NCBI GenBank assembly: GCA_936450465.1
Contig: OW388300.1
Coordinates: 50,209,378 to 50,273,377 of the forward strand
Direction: 5' to 3'
Source: Gibbula magus
Lineage: Eukaryota > Mollusca > Gastropoda > Trochida > Trochidae
DNA: 64,000 nt
The translations under genes were made by a program, and so were the position numbers. Positions 1 through 12,700 of the stretch are shown in pieces. The notes under the pieces are model-generated. The model worked only from the letters and a program-made list of their open reading frames with translations. It searched no databases and had not been told where the DNA came from. Each line of letters begins with the position of its first letter. The first letter of the stretch is position 1.

Positions 1-10
1 CATCATCATC

Positions 11-49
<39 letters not shown>
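11..49. repeat. (TTTA)n microsatellite
   Basis: An uninterrupted run of TTTA/TATT tetranucleotides opens the window. It is simple sequence upstream of the first gene. Confidence 0.95.
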
Positions 50-51
<2 letters not shown>

Positions 52-642
52 CATGTGTGTTACGTGTATTTGAAACTTTATTGACCGTTTGAGAAATAGA
101 AACATATCTATATCTGTTGAATAAACATGATAAAAAAACACCAAAATCTTTTATTCCTGTATATTTATATACATATGCATTCGTTATGGAGATTGTTACA
201 GTAACGTCGGGATACAATAACATTTCCTTCTGTTATATATTTACATCATTTGGAAAATCAAATAAGTATGTACTGAATCGACAATACTAACATTAATTGT
301 CGACGTATTTTATAAATGCACCTTGAAAATAGCTTAAATTAGTCACTGTTATATAAATGTGTACTTGTTTTGAATGGACTGAAGAACGTTTTCTAATGGA
401 AATAAAGAGATCTCTCAAAAAGGGAAATTCCAAAAGAATCCTCGTCAATCGATAAATAGAGCTCGAATAGTTCGAATAAGGAAATCCACTTCCCATCCTG
501 AAATTAATAAAAGGTGTTAACACTTAAATGGCCGCTGACACCGTTTTCTTCGACTGCGGATAATCGTGTAAATAGGCTGTTTTACCGTCTTAAGTAAATT
601 AATACTGAAAGAAAGTATAAATGTCAAATTTGAAATATAACA

Positions 643-670
643 TAAAAAAAACGTGGTACCGTGCCTTTAA
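643..670 (-). repeat. Degenerate terminus of the TTAA-flanked MITE family
   Basis: An A-run followed by a diverged copy of the right terminal repeat seen at 50115-50129 ends exactly at TTAA (667-670). Two or three internal bases differ from the intact copy. The matching left end is not recognisable, so this is probably a fragment lying just before the first coding exon. Confidence 0.4.
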
Positions 671-762
671 ATTCAGGCGATGCGTTAACGTTACAGGTTG
701 TTTACATTCCTTTTCAGTTGGTATTCCACTTCAATACACGTCAACACAACCCAACCCGTAAC

Positions 763-781
763 ATGGATAAGAAGCTAAATG
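763..781 (+). CDS. DUF1647-like gene, coding exon 1
   Basis: The first ATG in a likely exon starting at 718, after a strong acceptor (pyrimidine run plus CAG at 715-717). The preceding 45 nt are 5' UTR, so a further upstream noncoding exon is likely. The exon encodes MDKKLN plus one base and ends at a GTAAAT donor (phase 1). Confidence 0.65.
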
Positions 782-3700
782 GTAAATATGTAATATATTC
801 ATTTGTCTGAACTGTCATATTTAATAAATACGTGTCTCGATTGATTCAATTATCCGAACATTGCATATAATACATTACTTCATAAAACACTTTATTATAT
901 TATTAAGTATGTCCGACGTATATGATAGCGTAATTTCACATATTAAGATAAATGATTAATATTAAGCATAATCTGCTTGACCAACAACATGACTGAAATG
1001 TATATATAACATGTTGATTCCATTTCTTTGTCGATGATATTGTTTTCCTTTTTAAACAATTAAACATTCATTTTCTTTTCTTTCACTTTTCAGCTAAAAA
1101 GTTTGCCTTGTTTATTGGTACAGCAGTCGTGTTGTTTATGATAATGCATCAAGCGGTGGAGAGAGGTGAGAGATGCGCGGGACGTGTTGTTATTATCAGT
1201 GGTGAAAGACGTGTCTCGTTGTGTGCTTCGAGTCATCAATTTGTTTATTGCACCCGTGTTAAACTCGCAAATAACAAGCCCTCGTGCAATTTCTATTGTT
1301 ATATTTTGAAACATTTGTAACTGCACGAAATACACGTGACTTTATATCTTATGCAAATATTTGTAAATGCAGGAGGTGCACGTGCTCTAATTACAGAATA
1401 AATCTATCGGTTGCTGCATGTGCGTTTCGTCTTTAACATTTCAATACGTTAGAATGTCGCGGCTCACAGGGATTACAGATTACTCAAGTCGTTTCTTCAT
1501 GATTAACCTCTGTAACCCCTTGAACTCTTTTAGGTCAAAAAATGGAAAATCCTGATTTGTTGAAGTTCAAGATAATTATAATGCTAATTTTGAAAACAGC
1601 AAAGTTGAATGTTTCCTATGGTATTGTGTAATCCTATTTCAATTCGTGAAAAATAATAAACGAAAAACGTGCTGATAAATAGAGAAATCCGACAAAGAAT
1701 AAAAAAAAAAAGGTTAAGTTTCTATGCGGGCCAAAAACGAACATGGATAACATGTAGAGGATTATAAACTAAACACTCACAAGTGTGTCAAATGGTTCTT
1801 AAAACTATCTAAATGACAAAACCCACGAAACAATTTCCATAAACGAAAATGGCAACTGTGTGTCGACATGAATATTAATGTTTACGAAACCATCAGGTGC
1901 AAATTCATCATTTTTATCCCACCGGTATGTAATACCGTGGGATATAGTCATCACCCCGTCCGTCTGTCCATCCGTCCGTCCGTCCGTAATCATTTCGTTT
2001 CCGGAGCAGAACTCAACAAGAAGACATATAGTCATCAACATCCCCCGCCAGACACAAGAAATGAGAACAAGGGCAATAATTCAAAAAGAAATAATTGTGC
2101 GCTTCTCATTTTCTTTCCATTAAGGTAACGATATCCTCAAGCCACACAACTGATTTGATGTTAAACAATGTCTGAGAAAAGCTATATCCTTGGATACTTG
2201 AAACAGAGTCGAAAAAGCGGAACAAGGGGAATAACTCCGGACAAAATAATCACATGCTTCTTTTTTTCAAACTCCATCAAGGTATCGATGGCCTTAAAGT
2301 ACACACCAAATTTGGTTATGGTTGAAAAAATGACCGCTGACCGAGTGAATATCTGTGATAACCATCGAGCGGTACGCGAGATGGTTATCACAGATATTCA
2401 CGAGGTCGAGGTCATTATTTCACATACACCACATGGTTATCATTCATTCCATACAAAGTAGACATAAATTGGTACCCATATATAAATATGTATATATAAT
2501 ACTAGAAAATATATAAATACAGCCAAGACACAAAAGAATGAACGCTCATCTGTATGGATCCTCGGTAGCTACATTGGTAAAGGCGCTGCTCTAACGATAT
2601 AGAGGTCCAGGGTTCGAACCCCACTTTCGCTACTTACAAAATTTTCATTTCTAATTTGACAAAATTTCCCAAATTTTACAAGTCCATCTGTTTTCGTAGG
2701 TTAAATATCTCATAACCGACCATGGTGGTTATCTAAAAAAAACTACCTCTGATATTGATCTGATAACCACACCACGTGGTGTATCCTATCTTAAATAGTT
2801 TCTGAGAAAAGCTGTCCCCTTTGGTGATACCTTGAACAGAGTCCAAATGTACAGAACAAGGGCAATAACTCCGCAAAGATTAATTGTGTGCTTCTCATTT
2901 TCGAACTCCATTAAGGTACTTATGCCCTCAAGCCATCCACCAAATTGGGTAATCCTATCTTAAATAGTCTCTGAGAAAAGCTGTCCCCTTTAGAGATAGC
3001 ATGAACCAAGTCCAAACATACGGAACAAGGGCAATAACTCCGGAAAAAATAATCACACGGTTCTTATTTTCGAACTCCATCAAGGTATTTATGTCCACAA
3101 GCCACACACCAAATTTGGAAACTCTATCCTAAACAGTTTCTGAGAAAACAACTTTCATAATTCTGCTAGTTATGAAGTCGTTTCCAACAATTTACAACAT
3201 AATAGTTTCATAATGACCATAGATTGGTACTTACGATAGTCGCAATTACTTACTTTAATTACGAGGTTTTGTCTTAGTAAAAATTCTAGCAATGTACTAA
3301 ATGAGAGACTATCATAAATGAAACTTTCTGTTCGTAGTATTGCATTTTATCATTAATATGTACTTTCCTTCCAGGAGTGATGTTTCGAATCCCCTACCCC
3401 GAGGATATATACAGTTTATCTGAGACAGAACGTAGGTGAATTTATGACTACATGTATTGTATAACTCTCTATAACGTGTAACATTATATATATATATATA
3501 TATATAAAAATATAAATCAACATATATATATGTTTGCAGCTTGGACAGACAGACAGATTTTATTTGTAAAGGTGGCCATGAGGCCAATAGTACAATAATA
3601 TTGAGATCGATAGATACTCGGTTACAATTAACAAGATGTTCGTAACTTAAATATGTGGTACGGCAAAACAGCTATCTTAAATAACAAATCAGTATTTTCC

Positions 3701-6700
3701 GTGCGCAATAACATACAGAATTTCATTCTTGATGGTAGATTATAGAAAAAATATGGTAGGTATTGCATTCGTAATTTTGAAAATCTAGGACAAATTAGTA
3801 ATACAAGGTATTCGTCTTCTTCAGATAACTTACAAAATGGACATTGAGTATTTATCATGTTTGTAGTTTTAGCAAATCGTGCTTCTTTAACTCCAAAGTT
3901 GTGGGCATTACATCTAAATTTAGTGAGTGCACGCCTTAATTGTGATGACTTGATTACGGACAAATAGAGTTTTGTATAGTAATGCAATATTTAAATTCTG
4001 AATAATAATGTACACAAGTTGATGACGTTATTTCATTTAACCACTCTTGTTGATAGATGTCTTTGCACTTCTGCTTGAATACATGGATGAAATGTCTTGT
4101 ATTATTTACATTTTGAACAAGCCATACATGTCCAAAACCATTGCTAAAAAGGATAGTTCTAACAAAGGAGACCCAATTGGTATCCTCTATATCATCAAGC
4201 GCTTTAAGTATTTCGTAACTGCTTCTTGAATATCTTGTTAATGGTTGTCTCATCAATCTTAGCCAGTATGAAATGACTCGACAACGGACATTAATAAATA
4301 ATGGAAAACGTCCACATTCCGATAAAATAACCTTATTGGTGGTTCTATATATATATAACTAACACGTAACATGAACTTACAGAACTTTGAATGTACTTGT
4401 TCAATATTTTTGTTGATGTTGATGCCCCATATCTCCGAACTGTATAATAAAATCGGTTGAATTTTCCCGTCAAACATCTTGAATGCTGCATTAATTGGTA
4501 GTTCTTTATATTTATTAATGAATTGCTTAATGACATGTAAGGCACGCTCAGCCTGCATAGATAATGTTTCACATGCTCTAGAAAATATATTTCTACAAGA
4601 GAAAATAATCCCTAAATATTTGTAATATGATACAACTTCCAATTTCTGGCCATTAAGATGCCATTTTTCACACTTAGAAATCTTACCCCCATTCTTGAAA
4701 ACCATTACGTTGGTTTTACTTATATTTATCTGCAGGCCCCATTTCAAACAATATTCATAAAAAGTATCAATCTTACGTTGTAGCTGGACAACAGAATCGG
4801 CAAAAAGGACAACATCGTCTGCGAATAACAGTAATGAAAGGTTTCTGATATGCTCATGGATAAATATACATATATATATATATTTAATTTCCTTAACAAG
4901 TTCTTCAACATAATGTAGAAACAGAACTGGTGATAGTATACAACCTAGCCTTACACCGGCATACGTATCAAATATGTCACTCATTTGTAATTTATTCACT
5001 TTAACGGATGCTCTCACATTGGCGTACATATTATGTAGCAGACGCTGAAGTTTGCCATGTATACCCTGACTCTAGTAGAACGTATAAAAGTTTGGAGCGA
5101 TTTACCGAATCAAACGCTTTCCTGAAGTCTACAAAAAGACAATAAAATTGCCCCCCTTTCTTCCGTAAATACTTATGAACAATGCTATTTAGGGTAAATA
5201 TATGGTCTGTAGTGGAGTATTCTTCTCGAAACCCAGCTTGACATTCTGATATTAGTTCTCGAGTTGATATCCAAGATTTAATGCGGTTATCTAATATAGT
5301 GGTAAATATTTTGTTCAATGAGTTCAATAATGCAATACCTCTATAACTGTTTGGGTCATCCTTGGTCCCAGATTTATGAAGAGGTCCAATCAAACCAACA
5401 TTCCATGAATCTGGAAATATGCCAGTGTCTTTAGAACTCGATTAAACAGACAATTCATGAAAGGTAGCAATAATGAAATACATTCCTTAAAAACTTCAAC
5501 AGGGATACCATCTTCCCCGGGGGATTTCCCACTTTTTAAACTGTTCACTGCACATACTCATGATCTCGTCATCAGTAATAGGGGTACCAAGGTATTCATC
5601 AGAAGTAACACAGTCATCACAGTCATTAAAATTGTGATTGCTCATATAGTTATCCACATGTTCTTTAAAGGAATTATCACAGTTATGCATGTCTTCTGCG
5701 AGCAAAGTTTTAAAGTAATTAAACCATTCTTCCACCGATACATTTTCGGATATATTTTCCCTACAAAAGCAGTATTTCTTAAGAGTTTTCCAAAAGTAGC
5801 GACAGTCCTTTTTATTTGCTGCGTCAACAATTTCTGCTAAAATATTTTCTTCAAACTCAGATTTCTTCCTATTGCAAACTGCTTTAAAATCCTTCTTTGC
5901 CTGTATATAAAGTTGACAATACAATGGGGTATTTGTTTTTCTGAACCTATTCAATAAAGCATTCTTTTGTCTTTAAGACTGTTCACATTCATGGTCGAAC
6001 CACTTGGGCTGAACTCGAGCGGGTGAGCGTGTGAGCGTGATTGTGCGTGCGGTCTTGTGTGTCGGTGTGATTCTCTCAGTGCGTGCATGGCTTTTAATAT
6101 AAACCCATTCAGATATTTAATTGCTTTATCAACACTATCATGCAATGCTTCGTGGAATAAGTGACCAAATTCAATAATATTTTCTGAGATGTATTGTATG
6201 AACTCACTCTTACGGCCTGCGTCCCATCTCTCCCGCTCAATGTTGTGTGTGTCTGCACGTGCGTGCTCGGGGTGCCCGGTGTCAAGTGATTATCATGTGA
6301 TGTTTTCATAGTAACTGATATTGGCAAGTGGTCGGATTCTGATCTCAATAAGATATCGAACTTGTCGAAATATTCATATAAACAGGTAGACACCACACAA
6401 TAATCAGCAACACTACTTCCTTGGTGTCCAATAAATGTAAATTCTCCCTTTTTATCATTCCCATTTCGTCCGTTTAAAACATGCATGTTAAAGTTACGGC
6501 ATAAATCTAAGAGTTTTGTTCCCTCTGCATTTACTACGTTATCTTTAGAGGTTCTAGGAATACTAAAAGTATCACTTTCATAATCAATATCTTCAAATGG
6601 TAAGTAATCAGTTGAATCATGTTCTACATAACACTGCTTGTCGCCAATTCGCGCATTAAAATCCCCAAATAGAACAAATGTTGCATTAGGGATTTCCCGG

Positions 6701-9700
6701 ATTAAAATATACAATCTACTCTCGAGGAGTCCAATCCCCGAAAGTCCATTGTCTTCAGAGTTCTGTGTCACATATATGAAACCATATATTGTGGGTTTGC
6801 TGACGAGATCGCTTAGAATGTCACTTTTGAAAAATATACAGTCTGACCACTCGTCATGTATCCGGGTGAAGTTCGGTGCAATGGACTGTCTCACATACAC
6901 AGCGACACCGCCACTGTACCGCCCGATAGACTGGGTGCGTTCTCGTACACACTGGTAGCAAATATAGCCTGGAAAAAGATTTGCAAAATCTGTTGAGTTT
7001 TTTGCCCATGTTTCGACGAAAGCAATGACATTAGATGACTTACACAACTCAGTTAGCTCAGCCATTTGACTTAATTTGGAATAAAGACCGTTTACATTCC
7101 AACATATAAATGGGTTTAAATTATTTTCATCACAGTTGTTATCTTTGTCATTGCAATTAGTTTTTGCGATTTTAACATTTTGCTGCTCTTCTATAATCTC
7201 TTCATTTGTACGTATACTTAGCTTCGAGTGTGTTGTATTTGTATGGCCTCTGCCACCTCGCTAACTCCACTGTGAGTCGTTTTTACAATTCATTTACACA
7301 ATGTTTGACTTGACATTTAATTTAATTCATTTCCTAAACTTTCTACTCATCAGTTTAATTACTATTTTATTACAAATCATAGTTCAAAAGGCATAGTTTG
7401 CGAGTTTCTGAACTACGTTGGAGCCAAAATACTAAATTTACCATGTTTGTATTGTATGTATGTTTGTATGGATCAAAAAAATGAAAATCTGAAAATTTGA
7501 AGGAATCTTGGAAAGTCTAATTCTTTTATATGAATGTCTTTAGTATTTCATTATAGAATACTCACTGTTTTTACCTTTAATATCATATTTCACCGCTTTC
7601 AAACTTCTGTTGTCAACAACAATGTCAGCCATTTTAGCAGTTGCTACGAAGGGTGATAACTCAGACAGTACTTGTCATACAACTGATTTTACATCAGGAA
7701 ATCTCAGCACACCTTTCAGGGACATTTTCAAGTGATCATAACTTTTTCTGCCAAGGATTGATTTTAGTTGGGTTTTTTTCTGAGAGTAAGGGACATGCAT
7801 TCTTTCATTTTATACAGTTATTTGTCTGTTATCGAAAATGTCCGGGTTCATTTAAATTTGGGCAAATTTCTACTGGCCTATCTTCTCACTTGCGGGATTC
7901 AAACCCACTCCCCAGAGTAAGGCACTAATCGCCACATTGACTGTACCAATATATATCTTTTTCCAGCTGTTACGTACGAGGAACTGCTGAATGACTACAT
8001 TGGTCACATTAAAGGTAAGAACATTTAACACACAAATAAAACTGACAAAGTTGAAAGATTTGACCCATGCGATGTATCTATTTCTATAGATAAGTACTCG
8101 AGTAAGTAAAAATAACTCGATTAAAAGATTGTTCAATGACATTTGAGGTATATAAGTATAAGACATAAGGCGGTGTACAATAGAACAGGTACCTTTAAAT
8201 GAAGGGTTCAAATTTCCACATATATATTATTAATACATGATTTGACACATTCCATTTAAAACATACAACTGAGGGTTTGGTGATCCTATATTCGACAATT
8301 TGATAAAGACCAGCACACATTCAGTAGAAAATGAATACAGTAAGTAAAGCCATTCATCGGCTGTACAAGTGTGAGAAGCTTTGCTATGGTATAACAAGAC
8401 ACTGACGATCAGTCAGGATAACTTTCATTGTTGCTTTGTTGATACATATCATAGTTTACGGTGTCATTATACAAATGGTAAAACTAGTACGACTAGAGCT
8501 TTCCTGTCATTTCACCTGAATTTCACAAAAACAAAATGGCGGATACTCCTGGAGATCCCTCGTTTAACCCTTCTACAAGCAGACTGGACCTGTGTTAATA
8601 TCGTCTTTACTCACAGCTATGAAGACGAAGAGATTGTGGAGGCCCAACAGAGCTGTAGAATCGTGCGATACAGTTGTCACAGGGCCCCGTAAATGTAAGT
8701 ATGGGTTTATTAACGTATGCTTTCTTATACAAATTTGCATGCTTTTAACACTTTATCTTCATAAAAAATATTCTTCCACCTTTTGCGTATATACAATTGC
8801 AAAGCCTGTCGTGTATTATTGCACCTAGATTTCATACTTACCAAATCATAAAAATCCTCCATCTTCCCTCCCTAAGCCTTTCCGTATAGCCTTTAATTTC
8901 TCGTGCTAACATAGCGGCGCACTGTACCTGAACTGCATAATAGACTCTGATTCTCTAGCACATTGCAGTAAAGGAAATGCGACAAGGCTCAAATTAGCCA
9001 GCTGCAGTGGTGGAGACTGGGTTATTCCTTGCGTAGGGAAGTTAGAAATTATCATGAAAACCAATTCTAGATTTTAGTCAAATTCGTAACTCCGAAGTTC
9101 CTTTGAACTATTTTATCTAGTCCTTTTACAAATGAAAGATAGTGACATCTTACTTCAGGGACTACAATTAGATATGTTTGTAACTGAATCTATAAAGTTT
9201 TCCAAAATTGGTTCACATATGAGAAGGCGTTTATTTAAATTTCTCACTTGCATTAATTTCCCAAGTTGATGGCCAAACATCCAATTCAAATCTAAGTAAA
9301 ACAAAATTGATATAATTTTTCTGCTGTTCCAAAAAAGACCAAAAACTCTTTGAAATGAAAGGAATATGCAGCTACTGTTCAACCACACATCATTCTAACA
9401 TGACACTATATTTAGAATGAAAATACTGCTTTCTGATTGGTTCCTCGTATCAATTTTGGAGTAATTATTTTACCGATAATCACCTCTAAATATTTGCGAC
9501 CGATTCACTCTCGTGAAATCATGAAAATCACGGGGCACAGAAATCAACAGTCGCTCGCTTCATACAACAGCGATTCATCCAATGAACAGAAGCGGCGTTA
9601 TTCCTCTATTTTGCAAAATTCTTCCACTGCCTCCAGTTCACAATCCCAAATGACCCCATTTCCTTCCACGATGTCCTCAACCATGACACAAAAAGCGTTC

Positions 9701-12700
9701 TTGTCGGGCTTTCTTCAAGTCTCCAACTCTTCGCTTAATTAATTGTAGTGAATAACTACTTTTAGAGTAGCGCCCCTTGAATGGGATTGGTCCTTGTCGG
9801 CCTTGTAGGGGAGATAGGTCGAACTATGTATTTACTTGAAAATCGCTTCTGTGAGTCTGATGACTTCCAACATGGGTTTTCTGTTGATATTATCATCAAT
9901 TTAACAAAGATAAGTTACATTGAAATAAGTTTTAGTGTTTGTTTTGATATTTTGATTGAAGCATGTTCTTTGAAAAGTGAACTGCACCGAAGGGTCACGG
10001 GCGAGTGAAACCGGTCTGTACTGGTTTGACCCAAGCACAGCGCTTTGGCGCAAGACGAAAGAATTCCTCATTATTTTTCTAATTAGTCATGTTAGAATGG
10101 AGATAAATCCATTCTGTTTTATATTTTGGGGTTGTATGTTGTGCATTTTTTACCCCTAAATTAACATTTCAAACCTCGCAAGCTCGGTTTGAAATTAAAT
10201 TTAGGGGTAAAAAATGCACAACATACAACCCCAAAATATAAAACAGAATGGATTTATCTCCTAAGTAAAACATGTTGAAGCGATAAATAAGTATTTAACG
10301 CTTTTAAACAAATCAGCTACCATGAGTGCAAAATGTTAAAATATCCAGGTGGCAATGAACGAATAATTTATTTTCTAGCCGTCCCGTGCATAGACACGAA
10401 ATGTGATGCACAAGTGTCCACGGATCCTGAATCAAATCTAGCCGGTATTCTGGAATCTATGACGGACCTGGAAGAAGACACCCTGGCTGAAGTAACGCGA
10501 CTCCTCAGAACCAAACACACCCACAAGCAGGTCCTGTTCGTTACTGCAGCCTCCAGCAACCATTACAAGGAGTCCCAAGCTCTGATCCATAACCTGAACG
10601 AATACGTCTTCCCTCTCCTGACCAACTACAGCTTTGTCTTCTACGATCTGGGACTCAGTGTGGAGGAGAGAAGCGAGGTGAGGATAAGTAAATGATAAGT
10701 AAACAGGTAAATAAGTGATAAGTCTAACACTTAAGAATCTGAAAAAGTAATTATTCTGATATCACCAATTTATTAAATATTGAAAATGAGCATGTTTTTA
10801 GAAAATTGCATTTCTGTGTAAGTAGGTAAATATACAATAGGTGTAACCTAGGTATACAGAGGACTATGAGACAATATGAACTTCAATTTCTTGTTCAGCT
10901 GTCTGAAAAGGTTACCTTAAAGATGAAATCGATTTATGGATACTTGTGTCACCAAGTAAGGAGTCGTTACATCCTTACTGACCTTGACCTTGATGAAAGA
11001 CACACTTTTTGGAACTGTTACCTTCTTAACTTCTAATAAGTCAGCATTTGAAAATGTTATGTTTCCGATATCACATACTGAGATCATAACCTATGACCTT
11101 GTGACCTTGACCTTGACGTAGGATGCATTTTCTGAAAAGCTTAACCAAGGCCAGCTTTTTCCTGCTCGGTGATGGGCCTTCGATATTTCAGATGCTTTAA
11201 ATTCTTATTTTCACTAGACCATTCAGACGATGTCATAATTCTGAAACTGACCAAAGGCCGTAATCTGACCATTATTCGACCTCTACTCATGAATAGGAGC
11301 TGTTTCTATGGTAGCGGGATGCACGAGACCGTGAGACTGACAAGGTTCATACAAAAAATTCAACGACCATCAACCAATCAAAAAAGAGTATTTTACTCTA
11401 CGTAAAGATAAATGTATTTACAATATCCACCGAATGCGCATGTTAGTTTGTGATTGGTTAAATATGTCTTCCTGTCTCTCAGTTCACTGGTCGTAATTCG
11501 CCAGGAGTCAGCTGAACATGACCTTTATCAGTAATTCGCTAGATGTAACGACTGCCAAATGTTGAACGTATAACGTCACATCTAGTTTCGCAATGATTGT
11601 AGTTCGTTCGGGCCTTACAAGGTACAGTGCCCATTGACTTTAGGCATTGACTGGCAGCACCGACTTCTATTCATTCTTAAAATTTAATATTCTACACAGT
11701 TTTTCACCGAATATTAGAAAACAAGATCTTGATTTGCTTCATGCTTTTTTGGTATGGAAATGATGAATTTGTTCTAAACAAGTTTTGTACAGAACTGATG
11801 GCTTTTAATTCCAGCTAGAACAGTTTTGTGGATGTGAGGTGAGGACGTTTCCGCTGTCAATGATGCCGGATCGGATCAAACCACTGACGTGTTACACGTG
11901 GAAACCTCTCATTGTACACGTGAGTTTAAACTTTTACCTATTGCTTTTCACGTGTTTATATAATAGTAGTTATGTTACATTTTTGTAGGAATGAAATTTG
12001 AGTTATTAAAGCCACGTCTTCCAACGGAACCTGCCATATTTCTCCCTTCTAGCAAAATCTCCTTGCTGTGAAAGTTTGCAACTCGGCTACTGTCCCTATT
12101 TTTATTCTATCAAAACTTGTCTCCGACTGACTTCTTTGTCGTAAGAAATATGTATATGCACAATTGAATTATCTCCAGTCTTGTCGGTAACAGGAAGTGA
12201 GAATATCTCCTTATAAAAAGAAAACACAACTTACTTTGATTGCAACCAATCAGGATTGCCTATGTGTAGGAGAAAACCCTCCACTTGTAACAGAGGTTTA
12301 CGTGGGAAGATATCATATAACAGACCTTTGTGGGGAGAGTAGGATCATTTTATGCATTTATGACATTCATGTTTTTTAAAAACTATAATGTTGTAGATTT
12401 GTACTTGAAAAATATTGTTTCAGTAATTGATCAATCAAGTGATCAAACCTTGGTTTCGAATTTGAAAAGTTCCAAGATTATCATTCAAAACGGCAGAACA
12501 CACCACATTATTTTGTTGCGCAGTGTTCCTACAGTCAGCCAGATGTCACATGAGAATGAGTACATACATGGGTATCCAGATAACCAATAGAAGTATGATC
12601 TTCGACATAGTTTTGGGTCAACCGAGATGGAAACCAACCCCGACTCAAACCCCTTTAATGATAAATTCCTAGCTTTAATGTTTCAATTCAGGCAAACCTT

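Larger units (their letters stand above)
2320..2785. mobile_element. Nested insertion: palindrome plus tRNA-like SINE with inverted ends
   Basis: The tandem core breaks off within the sequence ACCAAATTTGGTTA and resumes at CCTATCTTAAATAG, leaving about 460 bp of foreign DNA. It contains a perfect 22-bp-arm palindrome (2345-2401), a SINE copy (2445-2725) and partly inverted segments ATACACCACATGGTTATC (2427-2444) and GATAACCACACCACGTGGTG (2763-2782). The order of the insertions is not fully resolved. Confidence 0.55.
1918..3190 (-). mobile_element. Tandem-core repeat element with CCGT microsatellite and terminal hairpin, interrupted
   Basis: Read on the minus strand, units of about 155-169 bp lead to an ACGG-type microsatellite (1956-1987 as CCGT/CCAT) and then a hairpin (1918-1941, CCCACCGGTAT against ATACCGTGGG). 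The unit landmark GAACAAGG-GG/GCAATAA recurs at 2065, 2220, 2854 and 3023. This layout matches the mollusc pearl/Helitron-like architecture also seen at 50.8-51.9 kb, but with a different core and hairpin. The gap between units two and three is an insertion of about 460 bp. Confidence 0.65.
3541..7263 (-). mobile_element. Decayed APE-type non-LTR retrotransposon (LINE)
   Basis: On the minus strand the order is an AP-endonuclease domain, a linker, a reverse transcriptase, and a C-terminal CxxC-type finger (CPFCKLSEEDEYL near 3840). A 3' UTR follows, containing AATAAAATCTGTCTGTCTG (about 3542-3560). The reading frame is broken in at least four places and a TA microsatellite has expanded inside the RT (4864-4883), so it is inactive. 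The 5' end stops at an in-frame TAG near 7263 and no ORF1 is visible, which suggests 5' truncation. The layout fits Jockey-superfamily LINEs, but the clade is not resolved. It sits antisense in intron 2 of the DUF1647-like gene. Confidence 0.88.
1166..7966 (+). other. Intron 2 of the DUF1647-like gene
   Basis: A 6.8-kb intron holding the minus-oriented tandem-core element (1918-3190), an antisense LINE (about 3541-7263) and a SINE-like piece just before the acceptor. I see no gene in 1166-1917 or in 7264-7770. Confidence 0.6.

Noticed and set aside
2558..2632. Functional tRNA gene
   Set aside because: The A- and B-boxes are present, but the anticodon loop is irregular and the segment is part of a longer dispersed repeat.
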